From assembly GCF_004768545.1 (NCBI RefSeq), contig NZ_CP038634.1, forward strand, positions 2,046,001 through 2,110,000: a stretch of 64,000 nt of DNA, given 5' to 3'. The translations under genes and the position numbers were made by a program. The notes under the pieces are model-generated. The model saw only the letters and a program-made list of their open reading frames with translations. It was not told the DNA's origin and ran no database searches. The stretch is from Cupriavidus oxalaticus (GTDB lineage: Bacteria; Pseudomonadota; Gammaproteobacteria; Burkholderiales; Burkholderiaceae). The stretch's first letter is position 1. The number at the start of each line of letters is the position of its first letter. Below, piece after piece: positions 9,993 through 18,743 of this stretch.

Positions 9993-10414
9993 GCGCGCAT
10001 GACGAGACGCTGGACGGCCACGGGCATGGCCACGAGCACGAGGAAGACGTGGGGCCGCACGCCACGCTGGGCGGCTACCTGACCGGCTTCGTGCTGTCGG
10101 TTTTCCTGACCGCGATACCGTTCTGGCTGGTGATGGGCGGGGTGTTCGAAAAATCCCGCACCACGGCCATCGTCATCCTGTTGATCGGTGCGGTGCAGAT
10201 CGTGGTCCACATGATCTACTTCCTGCACATGAACGCCAAATCGGAAGGCGGATGGAACATGCTGTCGCTGATGTTCACGCTGACGCTGGTGGTGATCACG
10301 CTGACCGGGTCACTGTGGGTGATGTTCCACCTGAACAGCAACATGATGCCAAAGATGCATCACGAGCGCACCGTGGAGCCCGGTGCGACCATCGTGCCGC
10401 CCAAGACCCCGTAG
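9989..10414 (+). CDS. cyoD: Cytochrome bo3 ubiquinol oxidase subunit IV
   Basis: The 141-residue protein has a His-rich N terminus ([10 protein letters not shown]), then three membrane helices with [14 protein letters not shown], the subunit IV signature. The ATG at 9989 overlaps the cyoC stop. The His-rich head and the long C-terminal tail after the third helix (ending VPPKTP) make it somewhat longer than minimal CyoD. No cyoE (haem O synthase) follows; that gene must lie elsewhere. The next gene ends 21 bases later on the opposite strand. Confidence 0.93.
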   Translation: MSAHDETLDGHGHGHEHEEDVGPHATLGGYLTGFVLSVFLTAIPFWLVMGGVFEKSRTTAIVILLIGAVQIVVHMIYFLHMNAKSEGGWNMLSLMFTLTLVVITLTGSLWVMFHLNSNMMPKMHHERTVEPGATIVPPKTP

Positions 10415-10435
10415 CCCCGTAGTCCCGCTTGCAAA

Positions 10436-11083
10436 CTAATGGGCCGCTGCCTTCTGTGCGCGGCCTTGCGTACGCGGCTTCGCCGCGTGGGCTCCCGCTG
10501 CCCCGACCAGCAGCCAGCAGCACAGCTGCACCGAACGCTCCATCAGCCGGCGGCGCCCGGCGCTGTCGGCTTCGATGTAGTCGACGCACTGGTGGAACAG
10601 GTGGGGCACGACATAGGCGCAGAATTCATCGACGAGCGGTCGCGAGAGCTGCGGACAGAGTTCGAGCCGCTCGATGTCGTCGGCCATCTCGGCGGCGATG
10701 TCGTGCAGCACCGCGCGGATTGCCGCACGTAGCGCCGGCTGCGGGCCGGTGATGCCGCAGACGCCAACCACGAACGCATCGGGGTGACGCCGGGCATACA
10801 GGAACAGCGCCTCGCACGCGCGGCTGGCCACCTCGTTGGGGTTGTCGCGCGCAGCGGCCCAGCGCACCGAGCGCAGCATCGGGCGCAACTCGGCGCTGGC
10901 CTCGGCCACTGCAGTCAGCGCCAGGTCTTCCATGTCGTGGAAATGCCGGTAGAAGGTATTGGGGTTGAGGTCGGCTTCGCGCGCGATTTCGCGCAGCTTC
11001 AGGGCCGCGAAGCTGCGCTTGGCGGCGGCCAGCTTCAGCGCGGCGTCGATCAGGCGGCGTTTGCCGTCGGCAATGGCTTCCAT
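10436..11083 (-). CDS. TetR-family transcriptional regulator, probable repressor of the P450 gene
   Basis: The N-terminal TetR helix-turn-helix reads RRLIDAALKLAA, then LKLREIAREADLNPNTFYRHFHDME, and is followed by a helical ligand-binding domain. From the ATG at 11083 the product has 215 residues; a GTG at 11119 would add 12. Neither start has a clear ribosome site. The gene diverges from the P450/reductase fusion, and repeated TGTCTAC half-sites fill the space between them, as expected for a self- and neighbour-regulating repressor. The situation resembles Bm3R1 and CYP102A1 of Bacillus, which is an analogy and not evidence of the same ligand. Confidence 0.87.
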   Translation of the reverse strand: MEAIADGKRRLIDAALKLAAAKRSFAALKLREIAREADLNPNTFYRHFHDMEDLALTAVAEASAELRPMLRSVRWAAARDNPNEVASRACEALFLYARRHPDAFVVGVCGITGPQPALRAAIRAVLHDIAAEMADDIERLELCPQLSRPLVDEFCAYVVPHLFHQCVDYIEADSAGRRRLMERSVQLCCWLLVGAAGAHAAKPRTQGRAQKAAAH

Positions 11084-11127
11084 GCGGATTAGTAGTGATG
11101 CTCGGTTTTTGGTCGACACGCTGCGTT

Positions 11128-11179
11128 GACACGGTGTCTACGCTTGTCTACCCTTCGCCGGGTGTAGACAGTTGTCTAC
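11128..11179. promoter_or_regulatory. TetR-type operator cluster between tetR and P450 gene
   Basis: A perfect 16-base palindrome GTAGACAGTTGTCTAC lies at 11164-11179. Two further TGTCTAC half-sites are at 11135-11141 and 11145-11151, and GACACGGTGTC at 11128-11138 is a second near-palindrome. All fall in the divergent promoter region, about 80 bases before the P450 start. This is the arrangement expected for binding of the adjacent TetR protein, though binding itself is inferred. Confidence 0.75.
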
Positions 11180-11260
11180 GTTAGACGAAGTGGCGGCAGA
11201 TGGCAATCGCCCCGCCGGCCCCCGGACCTCACTACAAATAGCGCAGATCGCCCCCGAGTC

Positions 11261-14200
11261 ATGCCGCAGCCTACCGTGTCACCGGGCACCGAAGCCCTTG
11301 CCCAGCCAGCGCATCCCGCCGCCCCGACCGCGCCCGAGCCGATCCCGCGCGATCCCGGCTGGCCCCTGGTCGGCAACCTGCTGCAGATCAAGCCGGGCAC
11401 GGTGGGGCAGCACCTGCTGGCGCGCAGCCGCCACCATGACGGCATCTTCGAACTGGACTTCGCCGGACGGTGCGTGCCGTTCGTGACGTCGGTCGCGCTG
11501 GCGGCCGAGGTGTGCGATGCGGCGCGTTTCCGCAAATACATCGGCCCGCCGCTGTCCTACCTGCGCGGCATGGCCGGCGACGGCCTGTTCACCGCGCACA
11601 CCGACGAGGCCAACTGGGGCAAGGCGCACCGCATCCTGATGCCGGCGTTCAGCCAGCGCGCGATGAAGGGGTATTTCGAGGTGATGCTGCGCGTGGCCAA
11701 CCGGCTGGTCGACAAATGGGACCGGCAGGGCCCCGACGCTGATATCGCCGTGGCCGACGACATGACGCGGCTGACGCTCGACACCATCGCGCTGTCCGGC
11801 TTCGGCTATGACTTCGACTCGTTCGCCAGTGCGCAGCTGCACCCGTTTATCGAGGCCATGGTCGGCGCGCTGGGAGAGGCGATGTCCAGGCTCACGCGCC
11901 TTGGCCTGCAGGACCGCTTCATGCACGCGGCGCACCGCAAGTTCGACGAAGACACGCGCTTCATGCGCGAACTGGTCGACGACGTGATCAGGCGCCGCCG
12001 CGCCGCCGACGAAGGCGGGCGGCAGGGCACCGCCATGGACCTGCTCGGGCTGATGCTCGAAGCACGCGATCCCGACACCGACCAGCGCCTGGACGACGAG
12101 AACATCCGCAACCAGGTCATCACCTTCCTGATCGCCGGCCATGAGACCACCAGCGGGCTGCTGACTTTCGCGCTGTACGAGCTGCTGCGCAATCCCGGCG
12201 TGATGGCGCAGGCGTATGCCGAGGTGGATGCGGTATTGCCCGGCGACGCTGCGCCGGTGTATGCCGACCTGGCGCGGTTGCCGGTGCTCGACCGCGTGCT
12301 CAAGGAAACGCTGCGCCTGTGGCCCACCGCGCCCGCCTTCGCCGTCGCGCCGTACGCGGACACGCTGCTCGGCGGCCGCTACCTGATCCGCAAGGACCGC
12401 CGCGTGTCCGTCGTGCTGACCGCGCTGCACCGCGACCCCAGGGTCTGGGCCGATCCCGAACGCTTCGACATCGACCGCTTCCTGCCCGATAACGAAGCCA
12501 GGCTGCCGCGCCACGCCTACATGCCGTTCGGCAATGGCGAGCGCGCCTGCATCGGCCGCCAGTTCGCGCTGACCGAGGCCAAGCTGGCGCTGGCGCTGAT
12601 GCTGCGCAATTTCCAGTTCACCGATGCGCACGACTACCAGTTCCGCATCAAGGAAACGCTGACGATCAAGCCTGACGGCTTCACCGTGCGCGCGCGACGG
12701 CGCCGGCCGCACGAGCGCATCGTCGGGATGCCGGTCGCCGGGGCAGAGCAGGCGCCGCCGGCTGGCGCGGAAGTGCGGGGCGCGGGACGGGCGCTTGCGG
12801 TGCTGTGCGGATCCAGCCTGGGCACCGCGCGCGAACTGGCCGAGCAGGTCCACGCCGGCGCGCTTGCAGCGGGCTTCGACGCCACCTTGCGCGACCTCGA
12901 CGAGATTGCCGATGCGTTGCCGGCCAGCGGCCTGGCCGTCATCGTTGCCGCCACCTACAACGGCCGTGCGCCGGACTCGGCGCGCCGCTTCGAGGACCTG
13001 CTCAACAGCGGCGCAGCCAGAGACTACCGCGCACCGGACCTGCGCGTTGCGGTGCTGGGCTGCGGCAATTCGCAATGGCCTACGTACCAGGCCTTCCCGC
13101 GCCGGGTATTCGAATTCTTCGCCAGCGCCGGCGCCACGCCACTGCTGCCGCGTGGCGAGGCCGATGGCAACGGCGACTTCGATCAGGCCGCGGAACGCTG
13201 GCTGGCGTTGCTGTGGCAGGCGCTGCAGGGCGGCGACGCCGCCAGCGCCTTGCCGCAAGTGCCAGCAGTGCAGGTACAGCTGCGCGGCGTGGCTGAGATC
13301 CGCGCGACGACGCTGCCGCCCAATGCGCAGGGCTTCACTGTGCTATCGAACACCGAACTGGTGAACGATCCCGACGGCCTGTGGGACTTCGCGCGCGAGG
13401 CGCCGCGGACATCCACGCGCGACATCCGGCTGCGCTTGCCGGAAGGCGTGCGCTACCACACCGGCGACCACCTGGCCGTCTATCCGCAGAACCAGCCTGA
13501 AACTGTCACGGCGATTTGCGAGCGGATCGATGTCGACCCGGACGCCATCGTCACCTTGTCCGCCGCGCCAGGGGCGGCGCGCGGGCTGCCGGTTGGCGAG
13601 GCGCTCTCCGCGCGGCAGCTGCTGACGCATTTCGTGGAGCTGCAGGACGTGGTGTCGCGCCAGACGCTGCGCAGCCTCGCACAGGCAACGCCTTGCCCGT
13701 TCACGCGGCAGTCGCTGCAGCAGCTTGCCTCGGACGATGAAGCGGCTGGCTATGCCGCACAGTTGGTGCAGCGCAGGCTGGGCCTGGGCGACATCCTCGA
13801 CCGGTTCCCTGCGATCGGACTGGACTTGGCCGGCCTGCTCGCCTGCACGGTGCCGATGCGGCCACGGTTCTACTCCATCGCGTCGTCGCCGCTGGTCTCG
13901 CCGGATGTGGCCACCATCACCGTCGGCACGGTCTGCGCGCCGGCGCTGTCTGGCCGTGGCCTGTTCCGTGGCGTCGCGTCCACCTGGTTGCAGGGCCTGG
14001 CGCCGGGCGCGGTGGTAGCGGGCGTGATCCGCACGCCCCATCCGCCGTTCGCACCCGAAGCGCCGGACGTACCGATGATCCTGGTCGGGCCCGGGACGGG
14101 CATCGCGCCGTTCCGTGGCTTCCTGGAGGAACGCGCGGCGCAGCAGGCCGCGGGGGAGGCGGTGAGGCCGGTGCAGCTGTACTACGGCTGCCGGCACCCT

Positions 14201-14524
14201 GCGCACGACTGGCTGTACCGTGACGACGTCGCGCGCTGGCAAGAGCAGGGCGTGGCCGAAGTCCATGCGGCGTATTCGGTCGTCGATGGCGCACCGTGCT
14301 TCGTGCAGGATTTGCTCTGGCAGCGGCAGGCGGACGTCTGGGCGCAGCTGAACGCAGGCGCTGTGTTCTATGTTTGCGGCGACGGCCGGCACATGGCGCC
14401 GGCGGTCAGGCAAACGCTGATCCGGATCGCCGCGGAGCAGGGCGGGATGACGGAAGCGGCGGCTTCGGACTGGCTCGCGGCGCTGGTTGCGGCGGGGCGT
14501 TATCGGCAGGACGTGTTCAACTGA
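11261..14524 (+). CDS. Self-sufficient cytochrome P450/NADPH-P450 reductase fusion (CYP102-type)
   Basis: A 1087-residue fusion. The haem domain (about 1-475) has AGHETTS at 291-297 (I-helix oxygen activation), KETLR near 348 (ExxR), and FGNGERACIG near 423 with the haem-ligand Cys. An FMN flavodoxin domain follows (CGSSLGTARELAEQ near 514). Then comes an FAD/NADPH reductase domain with RFYSIASSP and GPGTGIAPFRGFLEER near 943. This order and length match CYP102 enzymes (P450 BM3 class), soluble NADPH-dependent hydroxylases usually acting on fatty acids; the actual substrate is not readable. It is monocistronic and preceded by the TetR-type operators. The ATG at 11261 has only a weak ribosome site. 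Confidence 0.95.
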   Translation: MPQPTVSPGTEALAQPAHPAAPTAPEPIPRDPGWPLVGNLLQIKPGTVGQHLLARSRHHDGIFELDFAGRCVPFVTSVALAAEVCDAARFRKYIGPPLSYLRGMAGDGLFTAHTDEANWGKAHRILMPAFSQRAMKGYFEVMLRVANRLVDKWDRQGPDADIAVADDMTRLTLDTIALSGFGYDFDSFASAQLHPFIEAMVGALGEAMSRLTRLGLQDRFMHAAHRKFDEDTRFMRELVDDVIRRRRAADEGGRQGTAMDLLGLMLEARDPDTDQRLDDENIRNQVITFLIAGHETTSGLLTFALYELLRNPGVMAQAYAEVDAVLPGDAAPVYADLARLPVLDRVLKETLRLWPTAPAFAVAPYADTLLGGRYLIRKDRRVSVVLTALHRDPRVWADPERFDIDRFLPDNEARLPRHAYMPFGNGERACIGRQFALTEAKLALALMLRNFQFTDAHDYQFRIKETLTIKPDGFTVRARRRRPHERIVGMPVAGAEQAPPAGAEVRGAGRALAVLCGSSLGTARELAEQVHAGALAAGFDATLRDLDEIADALPASGLAVIVAATYNGRAPDSARRFEDLLNSGAARDYRAPDLRVAVLGCGNSQWPTYQAFPRRVFEFFASAGATPLLPRGEADGNGDFDQAAERWLALLWQALQGGDAASALPQVPAVQVQLRGVAEIRATTLPPNAQGFTVLSNTELVNDPDGLWDFAREAPRTSTRDIRLRLPEGVRYHTGDHLAVYPQNQPETVTAICERIDVDPDAIVTLSAAPGAARGLPVGEALSARQLLTHFVELQDVVSRQTLRSLAQATPCPFTRQSLQQLASDDEAAGYAAQLVQRRLGLGDILDRFPAIGLDLAGLLACTVPMRPRFYSIASSPLVSPDVATITVGTVCAPALSGRGLFRGVASTWLQGLAPGAVVAGVIRTPHPPFAPEAPDVPMILVGPGTGIAPFRGFLEERAAQQAAGEAVRPVQLYYGCRHPAHDWLYRDDVARWQEQGVAEVHAAYSVVDGAPCFVQDLLWQRQADVWAQLNAGAVFYVCGDGRHMAPAVRQTLIRIAAEQGGMTEAAASDWLAALVAAGRYRQDVFN

Positions 14525-14557
14525 CCAGCGTACGTACCCGCCCCCGGGCGAAAGCCG

Positions 14558-14746
14558 TCAGATCACAGGGACATGCAACTGGCCATCGGTGCCAAGCACA
14601 CGGCCATCCGGCGTCGCCGGCAGATGGGTGAGCTCGAACGCCAGGATCTGCGGCGGCGTGCGATAGATGCCGCCGTGAATCGAAGACATGGCGCTGGTGT
14701 CGAGGGTGCGGTAACCGGCAAGGTCGCGGATGATCAGGGTACTCAT
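14558..14746 (-). CDS. Small peptide with double-glycine-type leader (candidate exported or processed peptide)
   Basis: ATG at 14746 follows GGGAGAAC. The 62-residue product begins MSTLIIRDLAGYRT and then carries LDTSAMSSIHGG, which fits the class of double-glycine leaders: Leu at -12, Met at -7, Ile at -4 and Gly-Gly at -2/-1. The usual Glu at -8 is Ala. The segment after GG is about 36 residues (IYRTPPQILAFEL... to HVPVI), with no cysteines. Such leaders are cut by C39-peptidase ABC exporters. No such transporter or modifying enzyme is in this window, so processing is inferred from the leader alone. It lies tail-to-tail with the P450 gene. Confidence 0.6.
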   Translation of the reverse strand: MSTLIIRDLAGYRTLDTSAMSSIHGGIYRTPPQILAFELTHLPATPDGRVLGTDGQLHVPVI

Positions 14747-15051
14747 GGCAGTTCTCCCAAGGATTGGCGAGCGGGGCGCTCTGACCGGGAATCGCAATCA
14801 TCGTGCCTGTCGGGGGTTGGCGCAGCTTTCAACATGCCAGCGGCTCGGGGGTGATGCTGACGGCGCGCGCATCCCATGCGGTGTTGGGTGGCGCCGTACA
14901 CTGGTGCGATCAGGGATGGGCGGAGTGCCAACACCGGCGTGTTCGCTCCCCGTCTCCGGCACGGCCAGCAAGCGGGCGCCCTGGCCGGCACTGAGTCCCT
15001 GGATGGAAGGGTTAGAATCCTCGCGCAAGCCCACAGACCGCAGGAGAACTC
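14747..15051. other. Divergent intergenic region before leader peptide and VOC gene
   Basis: About 305 bases separating the two divergent starts. It presumably contains both promoters. I see no convincing -35/-10 pair, operator or hairpin, and no credible further reading frame. Confidence 0.4.
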
Positions 15052-15432
15052 ATGTTTGACCACGTCAAGTTCGGCGTCAGCGACTATGCAGCGAGCAAGG
15101 CGTTCTTCCTCAAGGCACTAGAACCGCTCGGTGTTGCTGTGGTCTCGGAGGGGGTGCCGACGTATGGTGTCGAGCTTAGCTCGAAGCGCAAGGCCTCATT
15201 GTGCCTGTTCCAGACCGAGGAGAAGCCCGCGCATCTTCACCTGGCATTCACGGCCGAGAATCGCCAGCAGGTCGATGCTTTCTATCGCGCGGCGCTGGAG
15301 GCGGGCGGCAAGGACAATGGAGCGCCTGGTCTGCGCCCGCACTACCACGCGAACTACTATGCAGCGTTTGTCATTGGCCCGGACGGGCACAACATCGAAG
15401 TGGTTTGCCAGGAGCCCGGAGCGCTGACGTAG
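15052..15432 (+). CDS. VOC (glyoxalase/dioxygenase-fold) family protein
   Basis: The 126-residue product is a single VOC domain: it starts MFDHVKFGVSDYAASKAFF, contains HLHLAFTAENRQQVDAFYRAAL in the middle and ends GPDGHNIEVVCQEP, where the His and Glu are typical metal-ligand positions. CAGGAG precedes the ATG at a good distance. The family covers glyoxalases, dioxygenases and resistance proteins, so the reaction cannot be assigned. It appears to be a stand-alone gene, convergent with the coiled-coil protein downstream. Confidence 0.85.
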   Translation: MFDHVKFGVSDYAASKAFFLKALEPLGVAVVSEGVPTYGVELSSKRKASLCLFQTEEKPAHLHLAFTAENRQQVDAFYRAALEAGGKDNGAPGLRPHYHANYYAAFVIGPDGHNIEVVCQEPGALT

Positions 15433-15435
15433 CTT

Positions 15436-15456
15436 ATCCCGCAGAGCCCGCGGGAT
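15436..15456. terminator. Hairpin between convergent genes
   Basis: ATCCCGC at 15436-15442 pairs with GCGGGAT at 15450-15456 around a seven-base loop. It sits just after the VOC gene stop and before the stop of the convergent gene. There is no T-run, so it is only a weak candidate for a bidirectional terminator. Confidence 0.35.
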
Positions 15457-15513
15457 GAGCAGGACTGCGATGGGTGAGAAGCCCGCTTCCGCTCTGTCGA
15501 AACTTCTGCCCGA

Positions 15514-15942
15514 TCACCCGCGCATCCGCAACAGGTCGCCGTAGGAGACCAGCTTGCGTTTCTCATTGGAAAGCGTCTTTCGCTTGTTCGTCGGGCGGGC
15601 TGGCTGGCCGCGCTCGAACTTGGCGGCGGCACGCGCGTCCTCGCGCGCGAACGCCTGCGCGGTCCTGGTTTCCGCCTTCAGGCGTTCGGCTTCCAGCCGC
15701 GCGGCTGCGCGCTCTTCGCGGGCAATATCCTGCACGGCCGACATGATTTCGGCTCTCAGCAGTTCGCGCCTCTTCCTTGCGGCGGCGCGGGCAGCCTGCA
15801 ATTGCTCTTTCCTCTGGCGCAGCCAGTCCCTCCGGTTGACCGGCGCGGGCCTGGCCTCTGGCGGCACGCTCAGGCGCAAGGCCCTGCTGGTTGAAACCTT
15901 CTCGGCCAGCGTGCGCTGCGTTTCCCGCTTCGCATCACTCAC
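15514..15942 (-). CDS. Hypothetical basic, coiled-coil-rich protein
   Basis: From a GTG at 15942 (GGGAGAG upstream) the frame gives 142 residues dominated by Arg, Ala, Glu and Lys. Residues about 40-115 form one long predicted amphipathic helix (RKEQLQAARAAARKRRELL onward), followed by a Lys-rich tail ending LLRMRG. There is no signal peptide or membrane segment. I recognise no domain. The composition is ordered and charged, unlike the opposite-strand reading, which supports this strand as coding. A nucleic-acid-binding or structural role is possible but unproven. Confidence 0.55.
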   Translation of the reverse strand: MSDAKRETQRTLAEKVSTSRALRLSVPPEARPAPVNRRDWLRQRKEQLQAARAAARKRRELLRAEIMSAVQDIAREERAAARLEAERLKAETRTAQAFAREDARAAAKFERGQPARPTNKRKTLSNEKRKLVSYGDLLRMRG

Positions 15943-16135
15943 GCTGCATCACTCTCCCGGCACCAAACAAATGCGCCCCATACATCACCAGTCGAAGTCC
16001 GTGAAATCATGCTGCCAACCTTACCATAGGACTCCATCCCGGGCCTGATGGCTGCCAGAAGCCAGTCCGTGCCGGGACAGTCACAGGCTGCATAAATGCA
16101 GTACAGGACCAGGTCACGACACGGCCTATCCCGAT

Positions 16136-17464
16136 CTATTGGGCTGTCTGGCGCAACGGCCGGAATGCCGACCTGACCTCCGCACTGAACAACTCCGGCT
16201 CTTCCCAGGCCGCAAAGTGACCGCCCCTGGCGACCTGGTTGTAATAGACCAGGTTGGGATACGCCCGCGCCAGCCAGGCCTTCGGTGGCCGGTAGACCTC
16301 GCCGGGAAAGACTGTCACTGCCGCCGGAACGGTAACGGGGCCGGTCCTTGCCGGTGTGTTGCTCGTTTCCCAGTAGATCCGGGCGCTGGATTCGCCGGTG
16401 TTCGTCAGCCAGTAGAGCGAGATATTATCGAGGATCGCGTCACGGCCCAGCGCCCGTTCGGGATCGCCGCGCGTGTAGACCCAGTCGGCCAGCTTGTCAT
16501 AGATCCAGGCCGCCAGCCCCACCGGCGAATCGGCCAGGCCAATGCCGATGGTCTGCGGACGCGTCTGCATCAGGGCGGCGTAGCCGAATCCCTTGTTCAG
16601 GAAATCCCTGGCCTCGTCGAACACCTGCTTTTCCCCGGCGCTCAGGTTAGAGGGTGCGGGCTCGCCGGTCTTCAGCGCCATGGCGAGCGCGGGCGGCAGC
16701 GTCGTGCCGCGTTCGATTCGGTTGACGTGGATGCCGAGCAGCCCTTCGGGCGCGGCGCGGCCAAGTGCGTCGGAGATGATCGCGCCCCAGTCGCCGCCTT
16801 GCGACAAGTAACGCGCATAGCCAAGCCGCTTCATCAGCACGTCCCACGCGCGGGCGATGCGTTCCGCATTCCAGCCGGTGTCCTTGGGCTTCTGTGAAAA
16901 GCCGAAGCCCGGCAGCGATGGGATCACGAGATGGAACGCATCGGCCGCGCTGCCGCCGTAAGCGGTCGGATCCGTCAACGGGCGGATGCTGTCGAGCAGT
17001 TCGAACACGGAGCCGGGCCAGCCGTGCGTCATGACCAGAGGCAGCGCGTTCTCATGGCGCGAGCGAACATGGATGAAGTGGATGTCCACACCGTCTATGT
17101 TCGTCACGAACTGGGGCCAGGCATTCAGCCTTGCCTCGGCCTTGCGCCAGTCATGCCCCGTGGCCCAGTAGCGCACGAGCGGCCGCAGCTTGTCGACTTG
17201 CACGCCCTGGGACCGGTCCGCGACGGTTTCCGGATCGGACCACCGCGTCGCCATCAGGCGGCGGCGCAGATCGTCCAGCGCCGGCTGCGGAATGCGTGCG
17301 CGGAACGGGCGGATCGCATCCGACGCCACGGCGCGCGCTGGCGCGGGCTGCGCGGCGAAAGCCAGGCGTGACGAAAACAGCGAGAGCGCCGCACTTGCCA
17401 CGCCGCCCAGCAATAGGGACCGGCGCGACAGGTCGGTGGCGTTATTCGACGATTTGGCGTTCAT
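16136..17464 (-). CDS. Exported epoxide hydrolase with EHN N-terminal domain
   Basis: The protein (442 residues from the ATG at 17464; an ATG at 17479 adds five) has a twin-arginine signal SRRSLLLGGVASAAL. An epoxide hydrolase N-terminal domain follows (IRPFRARIPQPALDDLRRRL), then an alpha/beta-hydrolase fold with HGWPGS (oxyanion region), the nucleophile elbow GGDWGA with Asp, and GGHFAAWEEPELF with the catalytic His. These enzymes open epoxides with water through an aspartyl ester. Tat export suggests a periplasmic or secreted location. It lies 268 bases after the neighbouring alpha/beta hydrolase on the same strand. Confidence 0.9.
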   Translation of the reverse strand: MNAKSSNNATDLSRRSLLLGGVASAALSLFSSRLAFAAQPAPARAVASDAIRPFRARIPQPALDDLRRRLMATRWSDPETVADRSQGVQVDKLRPLVRYWATGHDWRKAEARLNAWPQFVTNIDGVDIHFIHVRSRHENALPLVMTHGWPGSVFELLDSIRPLTDPTAYGGSAADAFHLVIPSLPGFGFSQKPKDTGWNAERIARAWDVLMKRLGYARYLSQGGDWGAIISDALGRAAPEGLLGIHVNRIERGTTLPPALAMALKTGEPAPSNLSAGEKQVFDEARDFLNKGFGYAALMQTRPQTIGIGLADSPVGLAAWIYDKLADWVYTRGDPERALGRDAILDNISLYWLTNTGESSARIYWETSNTPARTGPVTVPAAVTVFPGEVYRPPKAWLARAYPNLVYYNQVARGGHFAAWEEPELFSAEVRSAFRPLRQTAQ

Positions 17465-17747
17465 GGAATGCTCTTTCATTGCGCGTTCGTCGGGCGGGAC
17501 GGCTTGGCGGGTACCAGCAGCGCTCGATATCGGTATGGGGCTGCGTGTTCAGCATGGGCAGGCTGCCGCCGGCAATTGGCAGGGCGGAAAAGTCGGGACA
17601 TGTTCATGAGGCAGGTTTGGAACAGGATGGTCCAGAGTGAGAGTTGGTTTGCCACGCGGAGTCGAGCGTCGCCGGGGTGGCCGTACCGGCGGCGCGATGC
17701 AGGCGGACTGGATCGGACTGCTGACGTGTGCCGCCTGCTGATGCGAT

Positions 17748-18713
17748 TCAACGAAATGCGGCGCGAACGTCTGCCTCGGTTCGACGGGGATCCTGCAGAT
17801 GCGGGTAGTGCCCGATGCCTGGCAGAACGGTGAATTCCGCATGCGCCTTCTGCGCGAATTCGATGCCCATTTCTTTCCGGATATAGAGGTCCTTCTCGCC
17901 CCAGACCACCTTGACCGGTGTCTTGAGCCGGTGCAGGTTCGCCTCCAGGTACGCCTGGTCCCGCGTGAAGTGCGAGTAGTAGTAATAGAAGGCGTCGGCA
18001 GACGTCATCGCGCCGTGGCTCCATCCGCGCGCCATGTCGTCCTGGAGCTCTGGCGGGATGTCGAACTGCTCGTGTGCCGGCAGGCCGCGCCGGTAGGCGT
18101 TCCTGAGGACATCGTCGCGGTTCTTGTTCAGCTGGACGCGAGCCAGTTCGGCCGACGGCTGCGATTTCAGGCTTTGCAGGCTTTCGTACATGTACTGCGG
18201 CCTGTCGAACGGGGCGAAGTCGCCGACGATGATCGCTCTTGCAATGTCCGGCGCCTCGAGCGCGAGCAGCAATGCCGGCAGCGCGCCGATATCGGTGGCG
18301 TAGATGACCAGCTGCGACGTGTCGATGCCAGCCTTGCGGATGTATGCCTGCAGGACACGGGCATAGTCCCGGGGCGCATAGGAGAACCTGTCGGCAGTTG
18401 GACGCGATGAGAGCCCGTAGCCAGGCCAGTCGATGGCATGCACTTCGAATTCGTCGCCCAGCGGCTGGGCGATGTCCTTCCATGCGTACAGCGTTTCCGG
18501 GAATCCATGCAGGAACAGGACGGTTCCCTTGGCGCCGGGCTGGTGCACGACCATCCGTCTCAGCGAAATGTCCGCGTCAATTTCGATCCATCCGATTTCG
18601 GGCTGTGGTGCAGGCATCCTGGCGCCGGGGGCGGCATGGGCGATGGCCGACGCCATGGCAGCGCCAAGGATGAACACGAAGGCAAGCAGCCGCTGCAGCA
18701 GGGGTCTGGGCAT
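17748..18713 (-). CDS. Exported alpha/beta hydrolase with Asp nucleophile (epoxide hydrolase/dehalogenase-like)
   Basis: A signal peptide (LLQRLLAFVFILGAAMASAIAHA) leads into an alpha/beta-hydrolase fold. HGFPETLYAW carries the HGxP oxyanion motif typical of epoxide hydrolases and haloalkane dehalogenases. The nucleophile elbow reads YATDIGALP, so the nucleophile would be Asp and not Ser, and GIGHYPHLQDP supplies the His. The product is 321 residues from the ATG at 18713; an in-frame ATG at 18737 is possible. It starts 30 bases after the DUF2798 gene stop, so the two are very likely one transcript from the operator at 18988. Confidence 0.85.
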   Translation of the reverse strand: MPRPLLQRLLAFVFILGAAMASAIAHAAPGARMPAPQPEIGWIEIDADISLRRMVVHQPGAKGTVLFLHGFPETLYAWKDIAQPLGDEFEVHAIDWPGYGLSSRPTADRFSYAPRDYARVLQAYIRKAGIDTSQLVIYATDIGALPALLLALEAPDIARAIIVGDFAPFDRPQYMYESLQSLKSQPSAELARVQLNKNRDDVLRNAYRRGLPAHEQFDIPPELQDDMARGWSHGAMTSADAFYYYYSHFTRDQAYLEANLHRLKTPVKVVWGEKDLYIRKEMGIEFAQKAHAEFTVLPGIGHYPHLQDPRRTEADVRAAFR

Positions 18714-18743
18714 GTCAGTAGTTCGTGGAAACGGCATGCGGCA

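Noticed and set aside
11279..13258. 659-codon leftward frame under the P450 gene
   Set aside because: Antisense shadow of a well-supported P450 domain.
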